DNA from: Arenicola marina
Taxonomy: Eukaryota > Annelida > Polychaeta > Arenicolidae
Assembly: GCA_964019135.1 (NCBI GenBank)
Contig: OZ025263.1
Span: 22,009,639 to 22,073,638, forward strand
Length of the DNA: 64,000 nt
Reading direction: 5' to 3'
Shown here: one piece after another, positions 1 to 11,582 of the stretch
Layout: every line of letters begins with the position of its first letter
Position numbering within the stretch: position 1 is the first letter of the stretch
Translations under genes and position numbers: made by a program
The notes under the pieces: model-generated
The model's input: only the letters and a program-made list of their open reading frames with translations
Told to the model about the DNA's origin: nothing
Databases searched by the model: none

Positions 1-308
1 AATCGAGATTTGTTCTTCACAAAGTCACGCCCGTGCGGAGGACGGCATTTTGCAAAGAAATTTTGGATTGTCGCTATCAGTAAATACTGATCGAAGGACC
101 CAAAGATCAACAGTACGGCGTTCTATCGACCGAGCTAGGCCGCCTTCACACCGACTGGCGGCGTTTAAATATAGGCGCCTTGTTCTGAACTTCACTCTTC
201 CCGCCAAATTTGTGCGGCCCCCGCGCGTCTACTTTTTGTTTGCTTTTTGTCGAAATAGTTGATTTGACTAAAATACAAATCCATAAGGCGCCATGAGTCA
301 ATGTGCCA
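1..308. other. No gene recognised
   Basis: Short open frames on both strands overlap each other and show no domain. I see no splice-flanked exon or mobile-element signature. Confidence 0.5.
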
Positions 309-606
309 TTGACGTCACCTTGTAAGTCAGGTGTGACGTCACCTTGTAAGACAGGTGTGACGTCACCTTTTAAGTCAGGTGTGACGTCACCTTGTAAGTC
401 AAGTGTGACGTCACCTTGTAAGTCAGGTGTGACGTCACCTTGTAAGTCAGGTGTGACGTCACCTTGTAAGTCAGGTGTGACGTCACCTTGTAAGTCAGGT
501 GTGACGTCACCTTGTAAGACAGGTGTGACGTCACCTTGTAAGACAGGTGTGACGTCACCTTTTTAAGTCAGGTGTGACGTCACCTTGTAAGTCAGGTGTG
601 ACGTCA
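309..606. repeat. 24-bp minisatellite with 13 CRE-type palindromes
   Basis: About 12.5 head-to-tail copies of a 24-bp unit. Every copy keeps the perfect palindrome TGACGTCA, the full CRE/ATF site, followed by CCTTGTAAGTCAGG. Sites fall at a 24-bp pitch, with a one-base length change in two copies. The variants GTAAGACAG and TTTTAAGTC show that the spacer drifts while the palindrome is constant. Open frames through the array are made by the repeat and are not genes. Whether the sites bind a bZIP protein cannot be seen from the sequence. Confidence 0.95.
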
Positions 607-1029
607 CGTGGCTGGTGAGGTCCATGTATTAAAGAGAATACTGGCAGCGATTGTGTCTACCCAACGAGTGCTTCATATCATTATTACCGCCCCCGCCCCC
701 CACCCCCCACCCCACGCCAGCTCCCTTAACTGCCTCCTACTTAAACACGCTTAACGCTTACCATAATGGCTACAACGTCCCGATTTAACACAATTACTCA
801 ACGTTAGTATTATCAAGTCTTACTGGGATATTGGTGCATTGTCCTCTGTGGTACATCGTAGAAGGCGTTCCCATTGGGTGATTTTCCAATGGGGTGAATG
901 GACATGAAGGCTTAAGCGGGGCATGAAACCTCTGGACAGCTCCCCACCCTCCCGGCCGCCCTGTAATGTCGCATGAAATTCTAGTCTTTGAGGATGGATT
1001 AGCCAGTAATTGCCTAGGCCCGAGAGATC
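607..1029. other. No gene recognised
   Basis: Unique-looking sequence with a C-rich tract near 690-710. No coding signal, repeat unit or structured element seen. Confidence 0.5.
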
Positions 1030-1160
1030 CTAGGGCCTACCCCCACCCCCTCTATAGGCTAGGGCCTACCCCCACCCCCTCTATAGGCTAGGGCCTACCC
1101 CCACCCCCTCTATAGGCTAGGGCCTACCCCCACCCCCTCTATAGGCTAGGGCTAGCCCTA
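1030..1160. repeat. 29-bp C-rich minisatellite
   Basis: Four near-perfect copies of a 29-bp unit starting CTAGGGCCTACCCCCACC, beginning at 1030, 1059, 1088 and 1117, and a decayed fifth copy that runs into further C-rich sequence. Confidence 0.9.
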
Positions 1161-1861
1161 ACCCCCCCCCTCCCCCACCCACCCCTATCCCACTTACCCA
1201 CCAAGTCTCCTTGCCTACGCCAGCACACGGCGGCCAGGCCGGGGCGATTACTGGCTAAGCCATGGTGTTTATAATACATTGGTGCATGTGGCGGATTAAT
1301 GATTATACTGCCACGTGTACAATACTTTGACATCATTTTTTTTCTCGAGAATTTATGGTGAGGGAAGCTTCATGGTTTTCATATATATGCAAATCAGTTT
1401 AGAAATCTGTGTCGATTGTTAAAGCACCGATCAATATTAGACCCATAGGGGGGGTGGCGAAGATGTGAAAACTCCGGTGCTTAATGTCCCCCTGCCGCTT
1501 GGTACCAAAGGAACATCCACATGGACCTACATGTATAATAATAACCGAGCACCCCCCCCCCTCCCCGCCCTGTGCGGGCCTAATATTGAATGGTGCATAT
1601 TTTGTCTTGTACTTCAGTTTTGCTGGGGCATCCTAGCTAATGAATTAATGAGTAACGTTAATTGACAGCTGTGTACCGTGCGACTGGCTTGGGAGGAATT
1701 TTTGTATGTCTGGTATTTCTTTTCTACAGGAGTCTACTGATTAATACTGATAAATGCATTGGTAAACTGAATGGTCTTTGTGTATTTGGTCAGCCTTGAT
1801 ATTCAGTAAGTCAATTGTCTGAGCGGCTGGACACGACGGGCTACTTTACGCACCGACTGCA
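1161..1861. other. No gene recognised
   Basis: Mixed-composition sequence with a C run near 1551. Small open frames lack any recognisable domain. Confidence 0.45.
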
Positions 1862-2160
1862 GTGACAAAGAGGCTCTGAGTGACGACATCCTTCCAGTCC
1901 AGTTTCCATACTCGGACTTGAATCCATACATACAAAATTAAATAAATGCAAGTTTGCAGTCGTCCTGGGACGAACAATCCTCAAACAAATTACAACGGCT
2001 TCAGCCTACTGCGGGTACCAAACGGCCAAGAATCAGCGGTAAACGGAGGGACGTTGTCATTCGAAGACTCCGAATTGGACATACGTACCTTACCCATTGC
2101 TACCTCCTCAAAGGAGAACCGTCTCCGGAATATGTGTTCCCTGTCAGGAACTGACTGGTG
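1862..2160 (+). mobile_element. LINE fragment, end of ORF2 after the RNase H domain
   Basis: This stretch is closely similar to 55410-55700, where the same sequence follows a LINE RNase H domain. Shared peptide runs include SSWDEQSSNKLQRLQPT and VIRRLRIGHTYLTHCYLLKG. It keeps only the part after the RNase H core and is cut at both ends. The family is the same I/Nimb-like LINE as at 55 kb. It is diverged and non-coding as it stands. Confidence 0.8.
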
Positions 2161-3127
2161 ACCAGTGACCCGTCCAACTGTAGTTCTTCAAAATACCCTC
2201 TAATTCGAAATCACGCATCATGCTTGGGTCTCTGATAATAGCAGACGGCGCCATACCTACCAGGCCAGGGTATGTGAGTGTTCTATTTAGGGGCGTGTGC
2301 AGGAAACCTTAAAAGGGGGGGGGGGGGGCAAGAAAAAAAATGACGAGAGGTGGGGGGGCAGTAAAAGGAATTCCTGCGACCGGTGGGGGGGGGGGAGGCG
2401 GGGGTGCTGAATTATTGTTTTGATGACTAGGGGGATGCGGGACTTTAGGGCCTGAAAGTGGGTGGGGGCACGTGCTCCTTGTGCCCCCCCCCCCCCCACT
2501 GGACACGCCCATTAATTATATAATATTGAATAATATCCGCGGAAACCGAAACCGTCAAACCAGCTCTCGAGTTCAGTTCGGCAAACCGGCATTGGTTCCA
2601 TTTAAATCGAACGCGCCCTTGTGCAAGACCGGTCGGTCTTGTAATTAAGGTAGAAAGTAAACTCGACCAGCTGTGGTATCACTAGACTGATTTAGGCCTT
2701 GCAGAGTTAACGTCACCCCCCCCCTCTCCCCCCACCTCCCCCGCCCCTACACATATATATAACCAAAAAATTAAACCTTTCCTTGCATTATGGATGTAAC
2801 AGTTGTGAATTGACAAACTTTTCTCTTGATTCTCTGAGTCACTTAGACTTTTTCTATCCCAGGATATAATCAGGTTTTGGCGCCTTTGGAGGCTTGTCCT
2901 CTTTCACAACGCGACACATTTCGTCCCCCTGTGAGAAAGGATAAACGAGATATGGCAAACGGTTCGTCAATAGGATGTGTGCACAGCGTGCCCTTTCAGT
3001 ATTACATCACACGATACGGAAAACACACCCAGCACATCAGCTCGCCTGACGCTGACAGTCACTCAGGAAACAGCCGCTGTCTGGTTCATCTACTGTCTAA
3101 CCGCTCATATACTACTCACAATTTGCT
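2161..3127. other. No gene recognised; G/C-run low-complexity sequence
   Basis: Contains long G runs at 2317-2330, 2376-2400 and 2486-2500 and a C run near 2716. Proline- or glycine-rich open frames here come from these runs. Confidence 0.5.
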
Positions 3128-3291
3128 AAGGATCACCTCTATGCAGAGATATCTGAGTGTATAACAGGTGACTGTGTAATTCTATTACTCGTGGGCCACC
3201 ATGCATGGTAAAGGCAAACGTATTTGTATTATAGTAGATTTACAAAGTTACCTGTTATACACTCAGATATCTCTGCATAGAGGCGATCCTT
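3128..3291. repeat. Hairpin with 42-bp arms
   Basis: The left arm 3128-3169 and right arm 3250-3291 are reverse complements with one mismatch, separated by about 80 bp. The arms contain CTATGCAGAGATATCTGAGT. It resembles a short MITE or foldback element. No clear target duplication was found. Confidence 0.9.
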
Positions 3292-3304
3292 ATATTACAT
3301 AAAC

Positions 3305-5556
3305 GTAGGGGAACATGGGGCAAAATGACCACCTTAACTTTATTTGTATTTTTTGGGGGACAAGCAAAGCTATAAAAAGAGCCAAATGTTGGTGAACTGA
3401 CAACAGTAGTATTGTGAATAACATAGCTTGGATACATATGCGAATGACACGAACACAATTTTTATGTCACAATGGTCAGCACATTATTTCAGCATGTTAA
3501 TGAGAGATCTGAACAGCCTAAGAAGGCAAACTCCTAACTCTCTGGAACAGTTTGACCCAGAAGGATCACACGCAGAAATTACAAATAACGGTTACGTCAG
3601 CAGAGGCGGATCGCGCGGGGGGGAAACCCACTTCCCCCACTCTTGCCAATTTTCACTGCAAAATTGAGGCCATCTGAGGCGTAGAACTCAGCTTTCATGC
3701 GAAGTCCGACTGTTGAACAGACCCGGGGCAGGGGCGGATCCAAGGGGGGCCGACCCAGCCCCGGTCTCCTTTTTAGGGCCGAAATTTGTATAATTTATAC
3801 CATTAATTTACCATATAAAAATCCAAACCGCCCCCCCCCCCCCCCTATCCAGCATATCTGAGTCCGACCCTAAAACCGGCCTTATGGGACTTGTCACACC
3901 CTCCGGACCCAGATCTACCCATTAAAACAATATTTATTGCGAGATTAGAAGGGTATGGAACAAATGTGGGGACACATTTATTCTTTGATGATCTTCTTGT
4001 GCTTGGACAAAACTCGGCGTCTAACTGTGCAGTATGTTATAAGTCATGATCCTGGCCCGTTTTGGGCAGTCGGACGTTTTGGGTTCTCACAGACGTTGTC
4101 AGAACTTGCAAATTTTAAGACAAACAATGGATGGGCATCTATAAATAGACACTCACAGCTAGTCACGCAGCAATGTATATGGAAGTTAGTATAATTCGAA
4201 CACTTTCGATATCAACTGGAATATATAGGACCTAGTCAAATTTAAGAGCTGCAATTTTGATAACATATCAGTCTCAGATGGGCACGTCTAGTGCATTTTA
4301 GATTTCTGCTCTGCTCCGAGGATTGAGAGAAAAAAGACGAAAAATGGGTTCATTTGGGCGGCACATATGTATAATTTACTGTAGGGGAACATGGGGCAAA
4401 ATGACGCATCGGGGTCATATGGCCCAACACAATATCGCGCAATTGCGGTGCTGCCACCTGTATTGAAGCGTTTTAGATTTGTTCCTTTTCGTTACGTGAT
4501 ACCTTAACAATCTACATGGGCGCTGAAGCAGACAGCTGGCCTTCGTTACCGCAGTAAAAGGTTCTGGGCTGTTGCCATCTATGGTAAACACTGTAGTGGA
4601 ACTCTGTGGATACTAGCTTGGGGGGAATTTTGATGAATTAACACGCTGAAAGTCCAAGTCAAGCCCCAAACGTAAATCAGATGCGGAATATACTGCGCCG
4701 TATTTTTCATAATATTATACAAATCTGGGTGTGCGGTTCCTCGAGTGCCTTGATGCCTGAGAGAGCGGATATTTGGGATGAAAAAGATACCCCTATAGAG
4801 CAGACATTTATGATGAAAAAGATACCCCTATAAATTTAAGCGGATATTTTAAAACTTACGATCGGGTGGGTGGGGTGGGGGGGGGGGCTTTGAATATGTG
4901 CGTTCATAGAGCGGATTTGGGCGGTGAAAAAGGGAGGGCTTTACCACGGAACCTCCCGAACCCAGCAATGTTTTAAACCCCCGCCCCCCCGCAGGGGCGG
5001 ATCCAGAAAAGCTGGATAGAGGAGGCCGGTTTCAGGTTTGGATCCAGATATGCTGGATAGAGGGGGCCGGTTTTGATTTTCACATGGTAAATGGTATAAA
5101 TGATATAAATTTCCGCCCTAAAAAGTGGGGCCGGGGCCGGGTCAGCCCCCCTTGGATCCGCCCCTGCCCCGGGTCTGCTCAACAGTAGGACTTCGTATGA
5201 AAGCTGAGTTCTACGCTTCAGATGGCCTAAATTTTGCGCTGAAAAAGGGCAAAGAGTAGGGGAAGGAGGTGTCCCCCCCCCCCCCCCGGCCGATCCGCCT
5301 CTGCTGACGTAACCGTTAATTGTAATTTCTGTGTGTAATCCTTCTGGGTCAAACTGTTCCAGAGAGTTAGGAGTCACCCACTGTGACATAAAGCATGTTT
5401 GTTGTGCTAGTAAAAATTTTGTTCATGTCACTCGATCGCATGTATCCAAACAATGTTATTCACAATACTACTGTTGTCAGTTTACCAAAATTTGGCTCCC
5501 CCCAAAAATACAAAGAAAGTTAAGGTGCTCATTGTGCACCATATATATTCCCCTAC
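3305..5556. mobile_element. Foldback DNA element with about 550-bp inverted arms
   Basis: The left arm (about 3305-3870) reappears inverted at about 4985-5556. Matching landmarks are the run around CCTAACTCTCTGGAACAGTT, the GGCGGATC boxes, and CACCTTAACTTT at the outer end against its reverse complement near 5520. The outer end GTAGGGGAACATGGGGCAAA is also repeated directly at 4381. The arms differ by many substitutions, so the element is old. The middle (3870-4985) has no transposase. It is a non-autonomous DNA transposon of unknown superfamily. Confidence 0.75.
4992..5166. mobile_element. 175-bp MITE inside the foldback right arm
   Basis: It starts with CAGGGGCGGATCCA and ends with TGGATCCGCCCCTG, a perfect 14-bp terminal inverted repeat. 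The ends resemble those of hAT-type MITEs. A related copy begins at 3729 in the left arm but lacks a clear second end. I could not define a target duplication. Confidence 0.75.
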
Positions 5557-6293
5557 TAGTGTTATCGTGGTAATTCCCCTCTCTTGATAAGCCACATTGG
5601 GCTATTTTGAAACTTACATATACTCTTTACTTAAGTCATTCACCAAGATCTGTAATTCTCAGAACTGGTGCGGATGTATTTGTCACACTGACGACCCTCG
5701 TGCAAGGTTGGCCGACCTAACTCCCTGTCCCCTCGCCGAAAGCTGAGGAGTCACCTTTTCCCCTTATCCACAATAAGCAGTCTTCCTATCCGGAAGCTGT
5801 ACCCTTAAGAATTCCCTCTCCCATTTCATTGAACTTCTGGATCCCTAATTAAGCTATAATTAATGTGTGGTTTCCCTAATAAGGAACCCGTTCTCATTAA
5901 AGCATCGATTCCGTGTAAATGGAAGCGCGGTCAACGCTGGGAACCGTGGGCTGAGGACTATTCAGCTCACCTTGGAAGCCTTGCCGGCATATTGACCTTC
6001 GCACCGGTTGCCTGCTGCGAAGTGAGAGTAACGGGGGAGACAATCCTTTGGACAATAACATTAGCAGCGTGAGATATGAAGGTCTGCCCAACGGCCGTGC
6101 CCGTTCAGCCGAGACGGAGCTGATGTTGGACTCACCCAGGGCGACCTTGAACTCTGTACCATGCACTGCCGCGACGTGCGCTTTCTTTGGAAATGTTGGT
6201 GGTTTAGGCCACTTTTGTGCACATGAAGGCTATATATCGGGCCAAGGAACCGTCGGGACGATGAAGGATGAAAGGATGAAACATGCCCCAGAT
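5557..6293. other. No gene recognised
   Basis: Open frames at 5863-6166 overlap on both strands, with no domain or exon boundary I can support. Confidence 0.4.
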
Positions 6294-6385
6294 TATGTGC
6301 CCGAGCCCGGATTCGAACCCAGGACCTTTTTATCTGCGGTCGAGTGCGCTAATCACTACAATAGGGAAGCCCCCCGGAAGCACTA
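6294..6385 (-). mobile_element. tRNA-derived SINE head
   Basis: On the minus strand a box-A-like TAGTGATTAGCGCACTC is followed about 30 nt later by a box-B match in GGGTTCGAATCCGGG. The arms do not fold into a clean cloverleaf, so this reads as a SINE promoter region rather than a tRNA gene. Confidence 0.7.
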
Positions 6386-6529
6386 TGGTTGGTTGGTTAT
6401 TCAGAACGCTTTAACCACTTTTGGTCATATCGCGTCAATGGGAGAAGGAAGGGAGAGTGGAGCCATGTCCCCGGAGGTAACCCCCTACTCTTTACGAAGA
6501 AAGACATGGGATTTTTATCCTGCAACCGC

Positions 6530-6632
6530 ACAGACATGGCCACAGCCCGGCCTCGAACCGACCTACGTGCCGTTAGGCTCTGAGGTGACCAGAGCTCTCA
6601 ATGCGAGCGCTCTAGCCCACAGCGCTATGGAA
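6530..6632 (-). mobile_element. Second tRNA-derived SINE head
   Basis: The minus strand carries box-A-like GGGCTAGAGCGCTCG and box-B-like GGTCGGTTCGAGGCC, about 45 nt apart. It lies 150 bp from the SINE head at 6294 in the same orientation but is a different sequence. The 11-bp repeat at 6628 begins directly beside it. Confidence 0.6.
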
Positions 6633-6935
6633 ACTGTATGGAAAATATGGAAACTGTATGGAAACTGTATGGAAACTATGGAAACTGTATGGAAACTGTG
6701 GAAACTGTGGAAACTCTGATGGAAACTCTATGGAAATTCTATGAAAACTCTATGGAAATTCTATGGAAACTCTATGGAAACTCTATGGAAACTCTATGGA
6801 AATTCTATGGAAATTCTGGAAATTCTATGGAAATTCTGGAAATTCTATGGAAACTCTATGGTAACTACGGAAACTCTATGGAAACTACGGAACTTCTATC
6901 AAAACTATGGAGGGGCTATGGAAACTCTATGGAAA
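6628..6935. repeat. 11-bp tandem repeat (TATGGAAACTC)n
   Basis: About 28 imperfect copies of an 11-bp unit, mostly TATGGAAACTC or TATGGAAATTC. Because 11 is not a multiple of 3, all frames stay open and give Met/Trp/Lys-rich open frames that are artefacts. Confidence 0.9.
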
Positions 6936-7015
6936 AACGTTTAGAATTTTCAAAGAAAAATCGATAGAAACCTTTGGAATTTCATTTATAGAATTTCTAT
7001 ATGATATTTTGGTAC

Positions 7016-7137
7016 GGGCTGCACATGCGGTAACTGGGGGCTGGCGCTGTTTCCGCATGTAGTCCGCTTATATATATTATAACTGTCAAGTTGGATATTG
7101 CGGTACCGATGTCTAGCGCGGTTTCCGTATGTAGCCC
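7016..7137. mobile_element. Short MITE-like element
   Basis: The ends GGGCTGCACATGCGGTAAC and GGTTTCCGTATGTAGCCC form an imperfect inverted repeat of about 17 bp around a 120-bp element. The end motif also recurs in direct orientation inside. No certain target duplication. Confidence 0.45.
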
Positions 7138-8668
7138 ACCTAGTACACGAATGGAAAGTACACGAATGCAAAGCACATGAATGAAATACATGGATGCAAA
7201 GTACATGAATACAAATGTTGAATGTAGCATAATGAAATGTGGCCCCGATTACCCGCCATACAGGTGGGACAAACAGACAGAACACAGCTTCATTTTATTA
7301 GTTAGAAATGTAGTGCCCCCCTCCCCCCCCCCCCCCTAATCCCTCCGCCCTCCCGGCACTATCTGTTAACCGGGTCCCTCCAACCTGTACACACACACGC
7401 TGTCCCGGTTTAACTGGGTCAATCCGGCAGCAACCCATCCCTCTCCAGACCTCCCCCCCCCACCCCCTCCGTACCCCCCTATCCCTCTCCAGACCTCGCC
7501 CCCCATCCCCTCCGTACTCCCCTATCCAGACCCCCACTCTGGCCGCATCACTACGGCGCGTACATCAGGGGCACACAGTGCAGGCTTTTGATTGGTTGTT
7601 CCATGTGAGAGTCGCTGTCTAGGCGCTAGGCGGCCAGAAGCCAAGGTCTTTCAGTGTGCACGCTCTACGCGGGTTCATTCCGGAGTGGCACGCCAAGCGG
7701 AAGCGATGCCGCTGAGCACCAGGGTGAGACAAGGCTATTCAGAGGACCAACCGAGCGATAGGTGTACATGTTTTAGAAGAGGAGATTCGCATGGTGGTTG
7801 ATGGAGGAACACACGACCGCACAGCCAACTCAAATGTGTAGGCCTACGGCTACGGGGATGCAAGCAGTTCCCAGGTTCCACAACTGGGGAATCACGAAGT
7901 CAACAGATCCAGTCAAAGTAAGTTTGATTTCAAACGGCTGTGCATAAAAGGCGGAAAACCTTGCGGAAAAGAGGTTCCGTAAGGAATAGGATGGCGCGTA
8001 CACACATAGAATCGACATTATCTGAAAGGCTTACTCGATATCTAGCCGTAAGCGAAAATGCAGCATATTTAGTATCCATTTGACCTCATTGCTCATTGAG
8101 TTATGAGGGCTGTTATTGGAGGTTTTCGCCACTTTGACCGCAGGACAGTTTGCCCGCAGGGGAAGGGCGGGTGCGGGAGGGGGTAGGGGCTTGCGTTGGT
8201 GCTGTGTGTGTGGGGGCGGGCGTGGGGGGGATAATGTCAATGTTTGAAGGGATGGAGGCATAACAGGCGGAGGCGAACACGCGGTCCGTTTTTTTCCGTC
8301 TGTCTCCGCGTCCACGTGCGTCGTGCGTTGTCCGTCTTTGCGAACACACGTGTTCGTCTTCTTGTCCGTCGCCCGGCCCACTTCTCAATGTGGAAGCTGT
8401 GGTTCCCGGTCAGTCCAAGGTAGTATATGCCCATGGATTCTGGCCGACTTCAAACTACAGAGTGTCATGTCATTATATATCATCACAGAATATACTGACA
8501 CTGACTCCATTTGGCAACCTAATTACAAGGACAGCAAAAATGACTTAGAGGAAACTCAGTTAATGATTACCTAATAACTTAATCTAACTATTTCTGAAAT
8601 CGCATGCCCTCCACGGTCGAGGCACGCGGACGCGGTGACGGATACAACAAAACGGACCGTGTGTTCCA
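7138..8668. other. No gene recognised
   Basis: Includes C-rich sequence at 7318-7340 and 7448-7530. Open frames between 7592 and 8580 are short, overlap on both strands and lack domains. Confidence 0.4.
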
Positions 8669-9179
8669 GGCTGTCCAGTGATCCTATTTTTTTCTACTTT
8701 TTTGTCTCCATCCTATTTTTCCTACTTTTTCTTCAAAATACCTACATTTTCCTACTTTTTCCTACTTTTTGGTATTTGCTTCACCAGGCGCAATTTCAAA
8801 ATGTCGTGAATTGCTGTAAAAGTGTGCATATCGCTTCTATTATTGCAAAAGTCCGAGGTATTTTGTTTTTGCGTCCTGATATATTTTTAAATCAACACTA
8901 GTGTCTGTCAAGTTCTAATAATGAAAATACAGGTAGGCCTACAGCTGAGCAGCATATAAGAAATGTTCTAAAAAAACATTTTCTCAGTAATATAACTTTT
9001 TGTCATTTGTTTATCCAGAATAATGTTGCTACATATGCTATTTGAGTCATACTTTTTGCTTCTATGTTCCTACTTTTGTCCTACTTTTTCTGTATTTCCA
9101 TTCCTACTTTTGTCCTACTTTTTCTGTATTTCCATTCCTACTTTTGTCCTACTTTTTCATGATGGTGTGCTGGACAGCC
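8669..9179. mobile_element. Possible MITE rich in TCCTACTTTT
   Basis: Perfect 10-bp inverted ends, GGCTGTCCAG at 8669 and CTGGACAGCC ending at 9179. The inside is full of CCTACTTTTT runs, including about three tandem copies of a roughly 33-bp unit near 9068-9160. The symmetry of both ends around T-rich sequence suggests a non-autonomous DNA transposon. Confidence 0.45.
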
Positions 9180-9717
9180 CGCTGCTTCAGTGAAGAGGGA
9201 TTGAGAGAGCTGGTTGTTATGCCTAGCCTCAGACTGTGCCGGTTTATAGGCCCGGTTTACCCCAGTTCTGACAACCGGAGATAACCCTGAGAAATCGTAG
9301 CGAGTCCGAGGCGTACCCGTGGTGAACCGTAGGCTGGCCCGGTGATTTTGAACTGTTCAAAACTGCCGGGATAAAACTTAACCGAGCCCGGATATTTTCA
9401 TACCGTGTGAAACCGTATTACAACCGTGCAAGGTACCGGGGCAATCCGTAGCCAACCGAGGGTGACCGCGGCGTGGCGTTCTGGTGCCACGGTAAATCAC
9501 CGCAACACTAGGGAAGTATAACATAGGGTAATATTTATTCCAAATCACTTGGTGCTTCATCCCATAGTTGTTGATGAGTAACACCATTTCGCTGTTATTT
9601 AGGTAAGTGTATGAAGCAAGCATAGCTGAATATGATGAAGCAGTCATGGAATGTCGGACCACCCCACAATATATGGTCCTCTATAGCTGAGAACCGTAAC
9701 GCCGCCGTGCGGAGCAC

Positions 9718-9846
9718 GAGCGCTCATCTCCGTTGATCATATTCATAACGTATCCGTCCGCACACGGCAGGGCCTTATGTAAAACACAGGTCCCCGCCGT
9801 GTGCGGACGGATACGTTATGACCATGATCAACGGAAGTGAGCGCTC
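9718..9846. repeat. Hairpin with 51-bp arms
   Basis: Arm 9718-9768 is the reverse complement of 9796-9846 with a few mismatches, around a 27-nt loop. Both arms contain TAACGTATCCGTCCGCACAC. Sequence on both sides (9290-9480 and 9850-9950) is rich in ACCGTAG-like words, so the hairpin may be the core of a larger DNA element. Confidence 0.85.
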
Positions 9847-10140
9847 GTGGTGTGGAGACCGTAGTGAGACTGTGGCACCACCGGGCACCACCGTAGTAAA
9901 TCTTGGTGGACCGTAGCATAGCCTTGGTAAACCGGGACGAACTGTATTCATTTTATTTTACTTTGTCAGAGACCAACAGATGCTGCCTGCCGTCATATCT
10001 GACGTTGTGGACTTGCTGGTCTCAAACAACCAAGCACCCGTCAGTAGCCACAGAATGCTGATGCGGTTTGCCGCTGACGAGGCCAGGATGGGCAACAAGA
10101 GAAATGCGGTTCAAGGTCGTGTAAAGGCCCAAGCAATGAG

Positions 10141-10735
10141 CTAACAGATTAGTCTATTATCAGACATACTAACAGATTAGTCTATTAACAGGCATACTAA
10201 CAGATTAGTCTATTAACAGACATACTAACAGATTAGTCTATTAGCAGACATACTAACAGATTAGTCTATTAACAGACATACTAACAGATTAGTCTATTAA
10301 CAGACATACTAACAGATTAGTCTATTAACAGACATACTAACAGATTAGTCTATTATCAGACATACTAACAGATTAGTCTATTAACAGGCATACTAACAGA
10401 TTAGTCTATTAACAGACATACTAACAGATTAGTCTATTAGCAGACATACTAACAGATTAGTCTATTAACAGACATACTAGCAGATTAGTCTATTAGCAGA
10501 CATACTAACAGATTAGTCTATTAGCAGACATACTAACAGATTAGTCTATTAGCAGACATACTAACAGATTAGTCTATTAACAGACATACTAACAGATTAG
10601 TCTATTAACGGACATACTAACAGATTAGTCTATTAACAGACATACTAACATATTAGTCTATTAACAGACATACTAACAGATTAGTCTATTAATAAGACGT
10701 ACTAACAGGTTAGTTTATTAATAAGACTTACGTTA
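10141..10735. repeat. 28-bp minisatellite, about 21 copies
   Basis: Head-to-tail copies of a 28-bp unit containing ACAGATTAGTCTATTAACAG, with few substitutions until the last two decayed copies. The unit is AT-rich and has no conserved coding frame. Confidence 0.95.
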
Positions 10736-11195
10736 TACATGACTATATATACCCAGGGTGAAAGTGACACAAGGAAAGAATCCACAAGAAAAATATTAAT
10801 TTCCACATTGATTGGTACGTATGTGTTAATGCCAATGTCGTGTGAACATATTACGCCATATAACGTCACTAATACAGAGAAACTGCTAACTAATAGTGGA
10901 AATTAATTACCGGTTTCCTATTTTAGGATACTGACATCCGACTGGAAGGCGTGATCTCCCATGAAAGGAGTGGATGCCACAAACAGTGATTACTTCTGTT
11001 TGTGGTGTTACTGTAAGAAACGCCAAATTTACGATTTTTCAAGTAAGTGGTAAACAGTCTATAAAAGACACACTTTATTTAGCACCGTGATTATGGTACC
11101 GAATTCCTTGATGTCGTCATTTCTATCTCTTGGAATAACAAATAGATGATTTTAAAGTCATTCTATTCATATTTCTGATTGTCATACAATGTTTC
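10736..11195. other. No gene recognised
   Basis: AT-rich sequence without a long frame or clear repeat. Confidence 0.4.
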
Positions 11196-11405
11196 TCTCA
11201 GGGCTTTGGATTGATACCTACTCGAATTTTACTTTATTGAATATATTCACCTCAGTTGCCGGGTTTTCTTTCAGGGTTTTACTAATATCTACAGGAATTT
11301 TACTTTCTTGGATATCTTCACTTCATTCGCATGATTACTTTCAGGGTTTTACTGGTATCTACTGGAATTTTACTTTGTTGGATATATTCACCTCAACCGC
11401 ATGAT
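11196..11405. repeat. Three copies of a 70-bp unit
   Basis: Each copy starts near TTTCAGGGTTTTACT and continues ATCTACTGGAATTTTACTTT, at about 11196, 11270 and 11340. The CAGGGTTTTA word also appears in the LINE 3' UTR at 55.8-56.5 kb, so it may derive from that UTR. Confidence 0.75.
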
Positions 11406-11582
11406 TATTTGCTATAACCGTTTAAAGTAAAAAGGATTGACAGCTTGGGGTATAATAAGGTTAGTACAGAGTGAGTGACTTGAACGTAAACATCAGTTTC
11501 AATGTTATTAATACGTGTGTTTATTGTACTATAGGGGGCCACGGGCCCTTGAGTACAAACAAGTAACTAAATACAGCATACG

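Noticed and set aside
303-566. 87-codon frame with TSPCKSGV repeats and an antisense frame
   Set aside because: Both are translations of the 24-bp minisatellite, whose length is a multiple of 3.
10141-10735. CRISPR array
   Set aside because: Unit repeats head to tail with no unique spacers; the context is eukaryotic.
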